Assembly: GCA_040880465.1 (NCBI GenBank)
Contig: JBBDIK010000012.1
Coordinates: forward strand, 62,001-126,000
Direction: 5' to 3'
Source: JBBDIK01 sp040880465
GTDB taxonomy: Bacteria; Actinomycetota; UBA4738; JBBDHU01
Length of the DNA: 64,000 bases
The notes below the pieces were generated by a model. It ran no database searches, had not been told where the DNA came from, and saw only the letters and a list, made by a program, of their open reading frames with translations. Numbering within the stretch: the stretch's first letter is position 1; each line of letters starts with the position of its first letter. Below are positions 33,179-41,431 of the stretch, piece by piece. The position numbers and the translations under genes were made by a program.

Positions 33179-34492
33179 ATGAGTGAAACGACGACGCAGA
33201 GACGGTTCGACGAGGCGGCGCTCGCCGCGCTGCCCCGGTCGACGCCGTTCGTCGATGGACTTCGCAAGCGCGCGTTCGACGAGTTCCGGGCGTTGCCGAT
33301 GCCCTCCCAGGAGACCGAGGAGTGGCGCTACACGGATCTCTCGGCGTTCGAACTGGACTTCGCGGCGTTCACCGAGGGCGGCCGGGCGGACAACCTGGAC
33401 GGAGTCCCCGGAACGATCCTCGCGGCCGCAGGTGTCGTCGGCGAGCGGTCGGGTCTGCAGATCCAGCACAACTCCGAGGTCATGGTCACCCACCTGGATC
33501 CGGCGCTCGCCGAGCTGGGGGTGGTGTTCACGGATCTGGACCTGGCCGTCGAACGCCATGCGGACCTGGTCGAGCCAAACTTGCACGCGGTGGTTCCGGT
33601 CGAGCGGACCGCGTTCACCGCCCTGCACGCGGCCTTCCGGACCGGCGGCACGTTCCTCTACGTCCCCGACGGGGTCGAGGTCGCCATCCCGCTGCAGACG
33701 CTGACCTGGGTGGACGCGGACGGGGCAGCGGTGTTCCCTCACACGCTGATCGTCGTTGGCGACAACGCCGAGGTCACCTTCATCGACCGGTTCGCCTCCC
33801 CGGCGCTGCGGGGGTTCTCCGATGCGATCACCGAGATCGTGACGGGCGCCGGATCCCGGGTCCGATACGCATCGATCCAAGAATGGGGCGACGGGATGAC
33901 CCACCTAGGCATCCAGCGCGCGCAGCTCGGGCGTGACGCGGACTTCCGGTCGGTGGCGATCGGGTTCGGAGCAGACCTGGCACGTGCCGAGGCCGAGACC
34001 ATCCTGGCCGAGCCGGGCGCGTTCAGCGAGATGTTGGGGGTCTTCTTCGCCGACGGTGACCAGCACTTCGACCATCGCTCCGAACAGGAACACGTGGCGC
34101 CGAACGGAACCAGCGACCTGCTCTACAAGGGTGCGCTCCGGGATCGCTCGCGTGCCGTGTACTCGGGCTGGGTGCACGTCCGGCCGGGGGCCCAGAAGAC
34201 GAACGCGATGCAGACCAGTCGCAATATCGTCTTGTCCGAGCACGCGAAAGCGGACTCGATCCCGAACCTGGAGATCGAGGCGAACGATGTGCGCTGCGGC
34301 CATGCCGCCAGCGTCGGTCCGGTCGAGGAGGACACCGTCTTCTATCTGATGAGCCGCGGCATCCCGCGGGCGGAGGCGGAGCGCCTCATCGTGTTCGGCT
34401 TCTTCCAGGAGGTCCTGGACCGCATCACGATCGACGAGGTGCGCGAGAGCGTGTCACGCGCCATCGAGGACGAACTGGCGAGGGACGCGTGA
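33179..34492 (+). CDS. sufD: SufD, Fe-S scaffold subunit
   Basis: A 437-residue SufB paralogue of the SufBC2D complex. Recognisable parts are ALPMPSQETEEWRYTDLSAF near the N-terminus, HAAFRTGGTFLYVPDGVEVA, HFDHRSEQEHVAPNGTSDLL, YSGWVHVRPGAQKTNAMQTS, and the C-terminal RCGHAASVGPVEEDTVFYLM followed by SRGIPRAEAERLIVFGFFQE, which carries the conserved histidine equivalent to H360 of E. coli SufD. It starts 62 bp after sufB and overlaps the ferredoxin start. Confidence 0.95.
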   Translation: MSETTTQRRFDEAALAALPRSTPFVDGLRKRAFDEFRALPMPSQETEEWRYTDLSAFELDFAAFTEGGRADNLDGVPGTILAAAGVVGERSGLQIQHNSEVMVTHLDPALAELGVVFTDLDLAVERHADLVEPNLHAVVPVERTAFTALHAAFRTGGTFLYVPDGVEVAIPLQTLTWVDADGAAVFPHTLIVVGDNAEVTFIDRFASPALRGFSDAITEIVTGAGSRVRYASIQEWGDGMTHLGIQRAQLGRDADFRSVAIGFGADLARAEAETILAEPGAFSEMLGVFFADGDQHFDHRSEQEHVAPNGTSDLLYKGALRDRSRAVYSGWVHVRPGAQKTNAMQTSRNIVLSEHAKADSIPNLEIEANDVRCGHAASVGPVEEDTVFYLMSRGIPRAEAERLIVFGFFQEVLDRITIDEVRESVSRAIEDELARDA

Positions 34493-34812
34493 TGTTGGCG
34501 AAGGTCGCGAAGCTCAGTGACGTGCCCGAGGGCGAGGCTCGTGGATTCCAGGTGGACGGCCGGACCGTGTGCATCGCGAACCTCGGCGCGGCGGGTTTCC
34601 GCGCGATCGGCGACCTGTGCACGCACGCCGAGGCGTTCCTGCACGAGGGCGAGGTCGATGTCGACGACGAGACCGTGGAATGCCCGCGGCACGGTTCGAC
34701 GTTCGATCTGAACACGGGGGCGGCGAAGGCCCTGCCGGCGACGCTTCCCGAACCGACCTATCCGGTGAAGATCGACGACGACGACATCCTGATCGAGGTG
34801 AACGATGAGTGA
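34492..34812 (+). CDS. Rieske-type [2Fe-2S] ferredoxin of the suf operon
   Basis: A 106-residue Rieske ferredoxin with ligands CTHAEAFLHEG (C-x-H) and CPRHGSTFD (C-x2-H). It resembles the small ferredoxins of dioxygenase systems but sits between sufD and sufC, an arrangement found in many actinobacterial suf operons. It may deliver electrons for persulfide reduction or cluster assembly; this is inference. Start taken at ATG 34492, whose A is the last base of the sufD stop, with GAGGGA 6 nt upstream; GTG 34489 is the alternative. Its end overlaps sufC by 8 nt. Confidence 0.92.
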   Translation: MLAKVAKLSDVPEGEARGFQVDGRTVCIANLGAAGFRAIGDLCTHAEAFLHEGEVDVDDETVECPRHGSTFDLNTGAAKALPATLPEPTYPVKIDDDDILIEVNDE

Positions 34813-35587
34813 AGCAGCGAAGCTCCAGATCATCGGCCTGAAAGCCGAGGTCGAGGGCAAGGAGATCCTCAAGGGCATCGATCTGGAGGTATCGCAAGAC
34901 CAGGTCCATGCGATCATGGGGCCGAACGGTTCCGGGAAGTCCACCCTGGCGAACGTGGTCATGGGCCGGCCCGGATACACGGTGACCGGCGGCAAGATCG
35001 TGTTCAAGGGCGAAGACATCACCAAGCTCACGGCCGATCGACGTGCGCAGCGGGGACTGTTCCTGGCTATGCAATACCCGGTGGAAGTGCCGGGCGTCTC
35101 CGTGGTGAACTTCCTCCGGACGGCGTACCAGGCAGTCAAAGGAGAACAGATCAATGCGCTTGCGTTCCGCAAGCACATGAAGGAGAAGATGCAGCTCCTC
35201 GGTGTCGAGGACTCGATGGTGGCCCGGTACGTCAACCAGGGGTTCTCCGGTGGCGAGAAGAAGAAGGTCGAGATCCTCCAGCTCGCGGTCCTGGAGCCCG
35301 AGATCGCGATCCTCGACGAGACCGACTCGGGCCTGGATATCGACTCGCTGAAGGCGGTGGCGGGCGGCGTTGCCGGGCTGATCGGTCCGGACCTGGGGGT
35401 GCTGCTGATCACGCACTACCAGCGCATCCTGAACTACATCACGCCCGACGTGATCCACGTGATGATGGACGGCCGGATCGTCAAGACCGGTGGCAAGGAG
35501 CTCGCCGCCGAACTGGAGAACAAGGGCTACGAGGGGATCCGGGAAGAGCTGGGGCTGGAAGAGCCGGTCGCCGCGGCGACGGAGTGA
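34805..35587 (+). CDS. sufC: SufC, ATPase of the Fe-S scaffold complex
   Basis: A 260-residue ABC-type ATPase. Walker A is GPNGSGKSTL, the Q-loop is LAMQYPVEVPGVS, the signature is FSGGEKKKVEILQLA (SGGEKK rather than LSGGQ, as in SufC), and Walker B is IAILDETDSGLDID, followed by the H-loop ITHYQR. ATP binding by SufC drives rearrangement of SufB-SufD during cluster formation. Overlap with the ferredoxin gene indicates translational coupling. Confidence 0.97.
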   Translation: MSEAAKLQIIGLKAEVEGKEILKGIDLEVSQDQVHAIMGPNGSGKSTLANVVMGRPGYTVTGGKIVFKGEDITKLTADRRAQRGLFLAMQYPVEVPGVSVVNFLRTAYQAVKGEQINALAFRKHMKEKMQLLGVEDSMVARYVNQGFSGGEKKKVEILQLAVLEPEIAILDETDSGLDIDSLKAVAGGVAGLIGPDLGVLLITHYQRILNYITPDVIHVMMDGRIVKTGGKELAAELENKGYEGIREELGLEEPVAAATE

Positions 35588-35596
35588 GGTGAGAGC

Positions 35597-36847
35597 ATGG
35601 CAGGCGTGACCGAGCAGAGGCCGGCGCCGCTCGACGTCGCCAGGATCCGCAAGGACTTCCCCATCCTGTCCCGAACGATCAACGGGAAGCCACTCGTCTA
35701 CCTGGATTCGGCCGCCACGTCGCAGAAGCCGCAGCAAGTTATCGATGCCGAGCGCCGCTTCTACGAGGAGCACAACGCGAACGTTCACCGGGGGGTGTAC
35801 GAGCTAGCGGCCGAGGCCACCGATCTCTACGAGGGAGCGCGGGCGAAGCTCGCCTCGTTCATCGGTGCGCCGGGCCCGGACACGATCGTCTTCAACCGCG
35901 GGACCACGGAATCGGTGAACCTCGTGGCTCATGGCTGGGGGCGGAAGTTCCTGGGGGACGGTGACGAGATCCTCATCACCCAGATGGAGCACCACTCGAA
36001 CATCATCCCGTGGCAGTTCGCGGCGCAGGGGACCGGCGCGACACTTCGGTACATCCCGGTAACGGATGACGGGCTGCTCGATCTATCGCAGCTGGAGTCG
36101 CTGCTCACCGAGCGGACGAAGATCCTCGGGGTGACCGGGATGTCGAACGTCCTCGGCACCCTGAACCCCATCCGGCAGCTGGCGGACGCCGCACATGCGG
36201 TCGGAGCGGTGATCCTGGTGGACGGAGCGCAACTGGTTCCGCACGTGCCGGTCGACGTTCAGGCACTCGACTGCGACTTCCTGACGATGAGCGGGCACAA
36301 GATGCTCGGGCCGACGGCGTCGGGCGGTCTCTACGGCAAACGCGAGATCCTCGAGTCCATGGACCCGTTCCTGGGCGGGGGCGAGATGATCAGCGAGGTC
36401 TTCGAGGATCATGCGACGTGGAACGAGGTTCCGTTTAAGTTCGAGGCCGGAACGATGAACATCGCTCAAGAGGTCGGGCTGGCGGCAGCCGTCGACTACC
36501 TGGAGGACCTCGGCATGCAGAACGTGCGCGACGCCGAGGAGGAACTGACGGCGTATGCGCTCGGGCGCCTACAGGATGCCGGCGCGCGGGTCTTCGGTCC
36601 CCTGGACGCAGCGATCCATGGCGGCGCGATCTCGTTCGCCTATCGGGACGTGCATCCGCACGATCTGGCCGAGATCCTGAATGCCGAAGGGGTGTCGGTG
36701 CGCGCAGGACATCACTGTGCTCAGCTCCTGATGCGGCGGTTCGATGTTCCGGCCACGACACGCGCGAGCTTCTCCGTCTACAACACAAAGGACGAGGTCG
36801 ACGCGTTGATAGAAGCCCTCGGCAAGGCGGATGACATCTTTGGGTAA
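35597..36847 (+). CDS. sufS: Cysteine desulfurase SufS
   Basis: A 416-residue PLP enzyme of the group II desulfurases. It takes sulfur from cysteine as a persulfide. Motifs: YLDSAATSQKPQQVIDAERR, HRGVYELAAEATDLYEGAR, MEHHSNIIPWQ, the PLP lysine in LTMSGHKMLGPTASGGLYG, and the active cysteine in VRAGHHCAQLLMRRF. The partner SufU follows directly. Start ATG 35597 has GAGGTGAGA upstream, 9 bp after sufC. Confidence 0.97.
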   Translation: MAGVTEQRPAPLDVARIRKDFPILSRTINGKPLVYLDSAATSQKPQQVIDAERRFYEEHNANVHRGVYELAAEATDLYEGARAKLASFIGAPGPDTIVFNRGTTESVNLVAHGWGRKFLGDGDEILITQMEHHSNIIPWQFAAQGTGATLRYIPVTDDGLLDLSQLESLLTERTKILGVTGMSNVLGTLNPIRQLADAAHAVGAVILVDGAQLVPHVPVDVQALDCDFLTMSGHKMLGPTASGGLYGKREILESMDPFLGGGEMISEVFEDHATWNEVPFKFEAGTMNIAQEVGLAAAVDYLEDLGMQNVRDAEEELTAYALGRLQDAGARVFGPLDAAIHGGAISFAYRDVHPHDLAEILNAEGVSVRAGHHCAQLLMRRFDVPATTRASFSVYNTKDEVDALIEALGKADDIFG

Positions 36848-36868
36848 GCTGCGAGACCGGAGGATCTG

Positions 36869-37324
36869 ATGGCGCTCGATGATCTGTACAAGGAAGTTAT
36901 CCTCGACCACTACAAGAACCCACGGAACAAGCGCGAGGTTCCGGGGGCCGAGTTGTCCTGCTCGCGGAACAACCCGCTGTGCGGTGACGAGCTGACGGTG
37001 TTCGCGCATCTGGAGGGCGGGAAGGTCGCGGACGTCGCCTTCGAGGGCCAAGGTTGCTCGATCTCCCAGTCCTCGGCGTCCATGATGACCGAGGCCATCC
37101 GTGGCACGAGCGTCGACGACGCGCTTGAGCTGACCACGAAGTTCCGCGGCATGATGGCCGGCGACGTCGAACCAGACGAGGACACGTTCGGCGAGCTGGT
37201 TGCACTGAAGGGTGTGGTGAAGTACCCGATCCGCGTGAAGTGCGCCGTGCTGGCCTGGGACGTGCTCCAGGAGGCCCTCGATGGCGCCGGCGAGGCCGCA
37301 GGCGCAGCCTCCCACTCCGCCTAG
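36869..37324 (+). CDS. sufU: SufU, zinc-dependent sulfurtransferase of the SUF system
   Basis: A 151-residue IscU-like protein. Three conserved cysteines are in NPLCGDELTV, EGQGCSISQSSASMM and RVKCAVLAWDVL; the first one is followed by the GDE aspartate that binds zinc. The insertion between the second and third cysteines is the mark of SufU as opposed to IscU. SufU accepts persulfide from SufS. It ends the suf operon. Confidence 0.95.
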   Translation: MALDDLYKEVILDHYKNPRNKREVPGAELSCSRNNPLCGDELTVFAHLEGGKVADVAFEGQGCSISQSSASMMTEAIRGTSVDDALELTTKFRGMMAGDVEPDEDTFGELVALKGVVKYPIRVKCAVLAWDVLQEALDGAGEAAGAASHSA

Positions 37325-37362
37325 ACCGGCGGCCCCGTCCTCGCGCTCCCGACGCTCCCCGC

Positions 37363-37368
37363 TAGGCT
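37363..37368 (+). promoter_or_regulatory. Putative -10 box, leaderless methyltransferase start
   Basis: TAGGCT lies 7 nt before the ATG at 37376, with no ribosome-binding site. Confidence 0.45.
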
Positions 37369-37375
37369 TGCGTCG

Positions 37376-37942
37376 ATGTTCCTGCGGGAGAACGAAGAGG
37401 GATCCAAGATCGCGCCCCATCTGGAGGCCGGGCAGACGTTGCTGGACCTTGGGGCGGGGACCGGGTTCATGGCACGGTGGCTTCGCGATCGAACGGGCGT
37501 CGCTCCGACGACCTGCGACGTCGTCGAGTACGGGAACCGCGATCGATCGATCCCGTTCGTCCTCCAGGACGACCCATTCCGTGTGCCGGTCGAGGACAGT
37601 TCCTTCGACGTGGTCCTGTTGATGTTCGTCTTCCACCACATCGAGTCCTTCGAGGATCAGTTCCGGCTCTTAGATGAGGCGATCCGCGTCGCCCGCCGCC
37701 GCGTGATCATCACCGAGGACACGCCACGAACGCGTACCGACCGACTCTTCAACACGGGATGGGACTGGCTCCTGAACTGGCGCCACGGAGTGCCGACTCC
37801 GTTCACCTTCCGCGGTGTCGATGAGTGGACGCAGGTCTTCAAGGAGCGCGACCTGTCGCTGACCGCGGTCGAGACCTACCGGCCGATGTGGCCGACGCTG
37901 AAGTCCTATCCCCATACGTTGTTCGTCTTGGACCGGTCCTGA
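37376..37942 (+). CDS. Class I SAM-dependent methyltransferase
   Basis: A 188-residue methyltransferase with motif I TLLDLGAGTGFMARWL, an acidic loop at CDVVEYG, motif IV region SSFDVVLLMFVFHHIESFED and a late RVIITEDTPRTRTDRLFN. The substrate is unknown. Size and the HHIESFEDQ segment resemble small Methyltransf_11 enzymes. The stop codon overlaps the next start as TGATG, so it is coupled to the GNAT-like gene. The start fits a -10 box 7 nt upstream. Confidence 0.82.
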   Translation: MFLRENEEGSKIAPHLEAGQTLLDLGAGTGFMARWLRDRTGVAPTTCDVVEYGNRDRSIPFVLQDDPFRVPVEDSSFDVVLLMFVFHHIESFEDQFRLLDEAIRVARRRVIITEDTPRTRTDRLFNTGWDWLLNWRHGVPTPFTFRGVDEWTQVFKERDLSLTAVETYRPMWPTLKSYPHTLFVLDRS

Positions 37943-38928
37943 TGGACGTCGCGCTCTCTCAGGACGGGCAGGACTTCCTGCGGCGGGACTGGACCGACTT
38001 GGCGCTGGCCGATCCGCACGGCACGTTCTTCCAAACGCCCCGGTACCTGAAGCTCTACTGGGAAGAGTTCGGGGACGAGGCCTCCCTCTCGCTGGCGTTG
38101 GCCGTGGACGGCGATCGCACGGTCGGGGCGGGGGCATTCGAGCATCAGGGCTCGACGATCCGGTTCCTCGGGGGAACGGAGGTCACCGACTACATGGGGC
38201 CTGTGGCGGTCTCCGGCCGAGAGCCCGTCGTGGCTGTGGGCATGCTGGAGGCCCTCGCCCGCCGCGAGGACTGGTCGCTGGGGGACTTCCTCGGGCTGGC
38301 CGAGGACAGTGCCTGGATCCCCGCGCTCTCCGAAGCCGCTGTGGCCCAAGGGTCTTCCGTTCAACTCGAGGGGAACGACGTGACCCCTCGCCTGGCCCTC
38401 CCGGGTACGTGGGACGAGTACCTCTCGGCGTTGCCGTCCAAGCTGCGTCACGAACTCAAGCGCAAGGCGCGCAAGCTCGAGAACGACGCGGGTGCCTACG
38501 AGATCGTCATCTCCGACGCCGACCGCCTCGAGGAGGATCTCGACCGGTTCGTCCAACTCCACCGCTCGAGCGAGGGGCCCAAAGGCAAGTTCATGCAGCC
38601 GGGGATGGAGATCTTCTTCCGCCGGCTGGGAGAGGCGTTCCTCGAGGACGGTATCTTCCGGCTGGCGTTCCTCGAGATCGGCGGGAAACGGATCGCCGGC
38701 GCGATCGGGTTCGTGTTCCATGGGACGTTCTCGCTCTACAACTCGGCGTTCGACCACGAGTGGCGGACGCTCTCGCCGGGGATGGTGCTCGTCGGGGAGT
38801 TGATCCGCGGCTCGATCGAGGAGGGGTGTCACACGTTCGACATGCTCAAGGGCGGGCTCTATTATAATTATCGGTTCGGCGCGCAGCCGCGACGACTCTT
38901 GCGGCTGCAGATCTCGAAGGACGGATAG
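37942..38928 (+). CDS. GNAT-fold acyltransferase (CelD/BioF2-like, FemAB-related)
   Basis: A 328-residue protein with two GNAT-like halves. The C-terminal half has the Acetyltransf_6 pattern: LPSKLRHELKRKARKLEND, then HRSSEGPKGKFM, FLEIGGKRIAGAIGFVFHGTF, and YNSAFDHEWRTLSPGMVLVGELIRGS. Proteins of this type act on cell-envelope or exopolysaccharide precursors; the exact substrate is unknown. Codons 307-310 (38860-38871) are TAT TAT AAT TAT in a gene that otherwise prefers TAC and AAC. Start ATG 37942 shares one base with the methyltransferase stop. Confidence 0.75.
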   Translation: MDVALSQDGQDFLRRDWTDLALADPHGTFFQTPRYLKLYWEEFGDEASLSLALAVDGDRTVGAGAFEHQGSTIRFLGGTEVTDYMGPVAVSGREPVVAVGMLEALARREDWSLGDFLGLAEDSAWIPALSEAAVAQGSSVQLEGNDVTPRLALPGTWDEYLSALPSKLRHELKRKARKLENDAGAYEIVISDADRLEEDLDRFVQLHRSSEGPKGKFMQPGMEIFFRRLGEAFLEDGIFRLAFLEIGGKRIAGAIGFVFHGTFSLYNSAFDHEWRTLSPGMVLVGELIRGSIEEGCHTFDMLKGGLYYNYRFGAQPRRLLRLQISKDG

Positions 38929-38933
38929 GGAGA

Positions 38934-38954
38934 GCACCGGGTGCGGACCGGTGC
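38934..38954. terminator. Stem-loop between convergent genes
   Basis: GCACCGG (38934-38940) and CCGGTGC (38948-38954) pair around a 7-nt loop in the gap between two convergent genes. There is no T tract, so it is at best a weak or factor-assisted bidirectional terminator. Confidence 0.4.
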
Positions 38955-38967
38955 GCCGTGCCCGGGC

Positions 38968-39768
38968 CTACACGTAGGGACGGATGTTCTCGAGGATGTC
39001 GTAGGCGATCTCCTCGTTGCCCCCGAGGAGCATCTGCCCGTTGTCGATGAGCATGTCGGCCGAGATGCGGCGCCCGGCGACCAGCGCGAACGCATGTGCC
39101 TCCGCCTCGATCGACACGTCGGGCCGCTTGTGGTCGTCGGGGACCGGTCCGGCCGAGAGGCGAACGTGCCAGGTCCCGCCCCCGCAGCCGGGGAGGTTGA
39201 AGCGGGCCGAGTGACCGAGGTAGTCGCGGCCGGTTTCCGCGAGCGTCCGGGGGAGCAGGCGGATCGCCAGGTCGTTCACGGCCCAGATGGGACGGTGCTC
39301 GACGCGTGGGGCGAGCTCGACACCGGAGCGAATGTCTTCGCCGTGTCCCCACCATTCGCCGACGCACATCTGTACGAAGTCGCTGACGGTCCACTCATCG
39401 CCGAAGTACGTGAACGTGCGTTCGGACCAGTCGTCCACGTCGACCTTCGAGGCGTTGACGAGCAGGGCGTCGGCTGCAGCGCCCCAGTCGCCGACGATCT
39501 GGCGGAAGGGGAGGTCCGTCCGGCGCGCAACGGCCCAGTCGTTGAAGCCGTCGAACTCAGGGTGCTCGTCGGCTTCGGGCCAAGCCTCCCCGGCGATCAG
39601 GAGTGCGCCGCCGGCATCCGACGCAGCCAGATGCGCGACGACGTCTCGGTTGCGCCAGCCCTCGCAGGCGCTTGGGTCGTCCCAGCGCTCGGGGTTGGCG
39701 TACTGGATCGTCCGACCGAGCGATTCCCGTTCGGCCCTCGCCGTCGCCAGCAGTTCGTCCCGGTCCAT
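38968..39768 (-). CDS. Maleylpyruvate isomerase-family / mycothiol-dependent enzyme-like protein
   Basis: A 266-residue protein. The N-terminal domain has the metal-binding pattern of the DinB-like MDMPI_N family: W..PSACEGWRNRDVVAHLAAS, and later CVGEWWGHGEDIRSG with the second histidine pair. The C-terminal part (about 170-266) resembles the SCP2-like domain, with PDVSIEAEAHAFALVAGRR. Members use mycothiol as a cofactor, which fits an actinobacterium. No substrate can be assigned. The ATG at 39768 has GGTGAGG directly upstream. Divergent from the glycerate kinase gene (54 bp). Confidence 0.72.
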   Translation of the reverse strand: MDRDELLATARAERESLGRTIQYANPERWDDPSACEGWRNRDVVAHLAASDAGGALLIAGEAWPEADEHPEFDGFNDWAVARRTDLPFRQIVGDWGAAADALLVNASKVDVDDWSERTFTYFGDEWTVSDFVQMCVGEWWGHGEDIRSGVELAPRVEHRPIWAVNDLAIRLLPRTLAETGRDYLGHSARFNLPGCGGGTWHVRLSAGPVPDDHKRPDVSIEAEAHAFALVAGRRISADMLIDNGQMLLGGNEEIAYDILENIRPYV

Positions 39769-39809
39769 CCTCACCAGCCTCGGAGTCGTTGGTTCCGCGG
39801 CCGGGATTG

Positions 39810-39815
39810 TACCCT
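39810..39815 (+). promoter_or_regulatory. Putative -10 box, leaderless glycerate kinase start
   Basis: TACCCT lies 7 nt before the GTG at 39823. Confidence 0.45.
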
Positions 39816-39822
39816 CAGCGGC

Positions 39823-40932
39823 GTGCGAGTCCTGGTGGCGCCCGACAAGTTCAAGGGGACCCTGACGGCCGGTGAGGCCGCCCGGGCGATCGCGACGGGC
39901 TGGCGGCGGATGCGGCCGGACGACGAGATCGACGAGGTTCCGATGGCCGACGGAGGAGAGGGAACCCTCGATGCCCTCGTCGAGGCAATCGGCGGCGAGC
40001 GGCACACCGCGACGGTTGCGGGCCCGCTCGGGGACGCCGTCGACGCGGACTATGGGATCGCAACTGGGGCGGACGGGGCGATCGGCATCGTCGAGATGGC
40101 CGGGGCTTCCGGCCTCGAACTCCTGAGCGAGGACCGCAGGGATCCGCGGAGGACCACGACCCAGGGGACCGGCGAGTTGATCCTCGCCGCGGCCGCCTTC
40201 GAGCCGGTGCAGATGATCGTGTGTATCGGGGGTAGCGCGACCAACGATGGCGGGGCGGGGATGGCGCAGGCGCTCGGTGTTCGGCTGGCCACTGCCGAAG
40301 GAAGCGACATCGGTCCCGGTGGCGAAGCGCTCCTCGAGCTGGCGTCGATCGATGTCGGCGGGTTGGACCAGCGCCTCCGGAACCTCCCGTTCCTCGTCGC
40401 GTGCGACGTGGACAACCCATTGTGCGGACCCGAGGGTGCCTCCGCGGTCTACGGACCGCAGAAGGGGGCAGCCCCGGATGATGTTGCGCTGCTCGACCGG
40501 GCGCTCGGACACTACGCGGCCGTACTTCACCGGGACCTCGGCCTGGACATCCGCGACACACCTGGAGCGGGAGCCGCGGGCGGGCTCGGTGGGGGACTGA
40601 TCGCGTTCCTCGGGGCGCGGCTGCGGCCCGGTATCGACGTGGTCATGGAAGCCGTGCACCTCGGCGAACGCGTGGCCGGCGCCGACCTGGTCATCACCGG
40701 CGAAGGGTCCTTCGACGACCAGTCGCTGCACGGCAAGACGGCGATCGGCGTCGTCAACTCTGCCCGCGAGGCGGGGACCGAGGTCGCCATCCTGTGCGGC
40801 CGGGCGGGCGTCTCGCTGCCGGACGTTCAGGTGAGCTCGCTGGTGGACGCGCTCGGGGAGGAACGGGCCATGGGCGACACTCGCCTCGCCCTGGAGGACC
40901 TCGCCCAGAGCCTGGCGGCCTCTCGGGGATAG
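39823..40932 (+). CDS. Glycerate kinase (GarK/GlxK family)
   Basis: A 369-residue glycerate 2-kinase. Signatures: MRVLVAPDKFKGTLTAGEAA at the N-terminus, VPMADGGEGTLDAL, VCIGGSATNDGGAGMAQALG, VACDVDNPLCGPEGASAVYG, GAGAAGGLGGGLIAFLGARL, and DLVITGEGSFDDQSLHGK. It phosphorylates D-glycerate from glyoxylate, serine or glycolate metabolism. The GTG start gives the canonical N-terminus and fits the -10 box 7 nt upstream; the 294 codons before it in the same frame are the reverse of the neighbouring gene. Confidence 0.93.
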   Translation: MRVLVAPDKFKGTLTAGEAARAIATGWRRMRPDDEIDEVPMADGGEGTLDALVEAIGGERHTATVAGPLGDAVDADYGIATGADGAIGIVEMAGASGLELLSEDRRDPRRTTTQGTGELILAAAAFEPVQMIVCIGGSATNDGGAGMAQALGVRLATAEGSDIGPGGEALLELASIDVGGLDQRLRNLPFLVACDVDNPLCGPEGASAVYGPQKGAAPDDVALLDRALGHYAAVLHRDLGLDIRDTPGAGAAGGLGGGLIAFLGARLRPGIDVVMEAVHLGERVAGADLVITGEGSFDDQSLHGKTAIGVVNSAREAGTEVAILCGRAGVSLPDVQVSSLVDALGEERAMGDTRLALEDLAQSLAASRG

Positions 40933-40993
40933 GGGGGCAAGCACCGGTTCCAGCTTTTCCCACCTCGGAGATAGGATTCGATCGGATACGCGG

Positions 40994-40999
40994 TAGACT
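40994..40999 (+). promoter_or_regulatory. Putative -10 box of the ErpA-type gene
   Basis: TAGACT about 33 nt before the ATG at 41033. The short leader contains CGAGGGAA as ribosome-binding site, so this gene is not leaderless. Confidence 0.4.
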
Positions 41000-41032
41000 C
41001 GTAGGCACGACCGACAGCGAGGGAACAGACAC

Positions 41033-41353
41033 ATGATCACCCTGACCGAGACCGCAGCAGGCAAGGTGAAGGAACTCCTCGAACAGGAAGGGCAGTCCGA
41101 GGTGGCCCTCCGCGTAGCCGTCCAGCCGGGTGGCTGCTCGGGCCTCCGGTACGCCATGTACCTGGACGACCAGGTCTCGGACAAGGACGAAGCTGTCGAG
41201 CAGTTCGGCGTCCGGCTCGTGGTCGACAAGATGTCCTCGCCGTACGTCTCGCAGGCGACCATCGACTTCGTCGATTCCCTTGAGGCCTCCGGGTTCACCA
41301 TCGACAATCCGGCCGCCCAGAGCACGTGCGCCTGCGGGAACAGCTTCCACTAA
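41033..41353 (+). CDS. erpA: A-type Fe-S carrier protein (ErpA/HesB family)
   Basis: A 106-residue A-type carrier with the three cluster cysteines, one in VQPGGCSGLRYAMYLDD and two in STCACGNSFH. It passes [2Fe-2S] or [4Fe-4S] clusters from the SUF scaffold to apoproteins. The start is MITLTETAAGKVKELL. It is 3.7 kb downstream of sufU. Symbol erpA is used for the family; IscA or SufA-type naming is equally possible on this evidence. Confidence 0.88.
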   Translation: MITLTETAAGKVKELLEQEGQSEVALRVAVQPGGCSGLRYAMYLDDQVSDKDEAVEQFGVRLVVDKMSSPYVSQATIDFVDSLEASGFTIDNPAAQSTCACGNSFH

Positions 41354-41417
41354 CCCCCGGCCACGCGCGTCCAGTCCCCCGCGAGCTCGGTGGGAACTCC
41401 ACAGGGGGACCCACGGT

Positions 41418-41423
41418 TACAGT
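41418..41423 (+). promoter_or_regulatory. Putative -10 box, leaderless metH start
   Basis: TACAGT lies 8 nt before ATG 41432. A leaderless start leaves no room for a cobalamin or SAM riboswitch. Confidence 0.45.
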
Positions 41424-41431
41424 AGGTGCCC

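Noticed and set aside
38883..38908. GCAGCCGC...GCGGCTGC hairpin as a terminator
   Set aside because: It lies inside the GNAT-like coding region, encodes conserved-looking residues and has no T tract.
41354..41431. Cobalamin or SAM riboswitch upstream of metH
   Set aside because: The gap is 78 bp, has no recognisable riboswitch core, and the -10 box is only 8 nt from the start codon.
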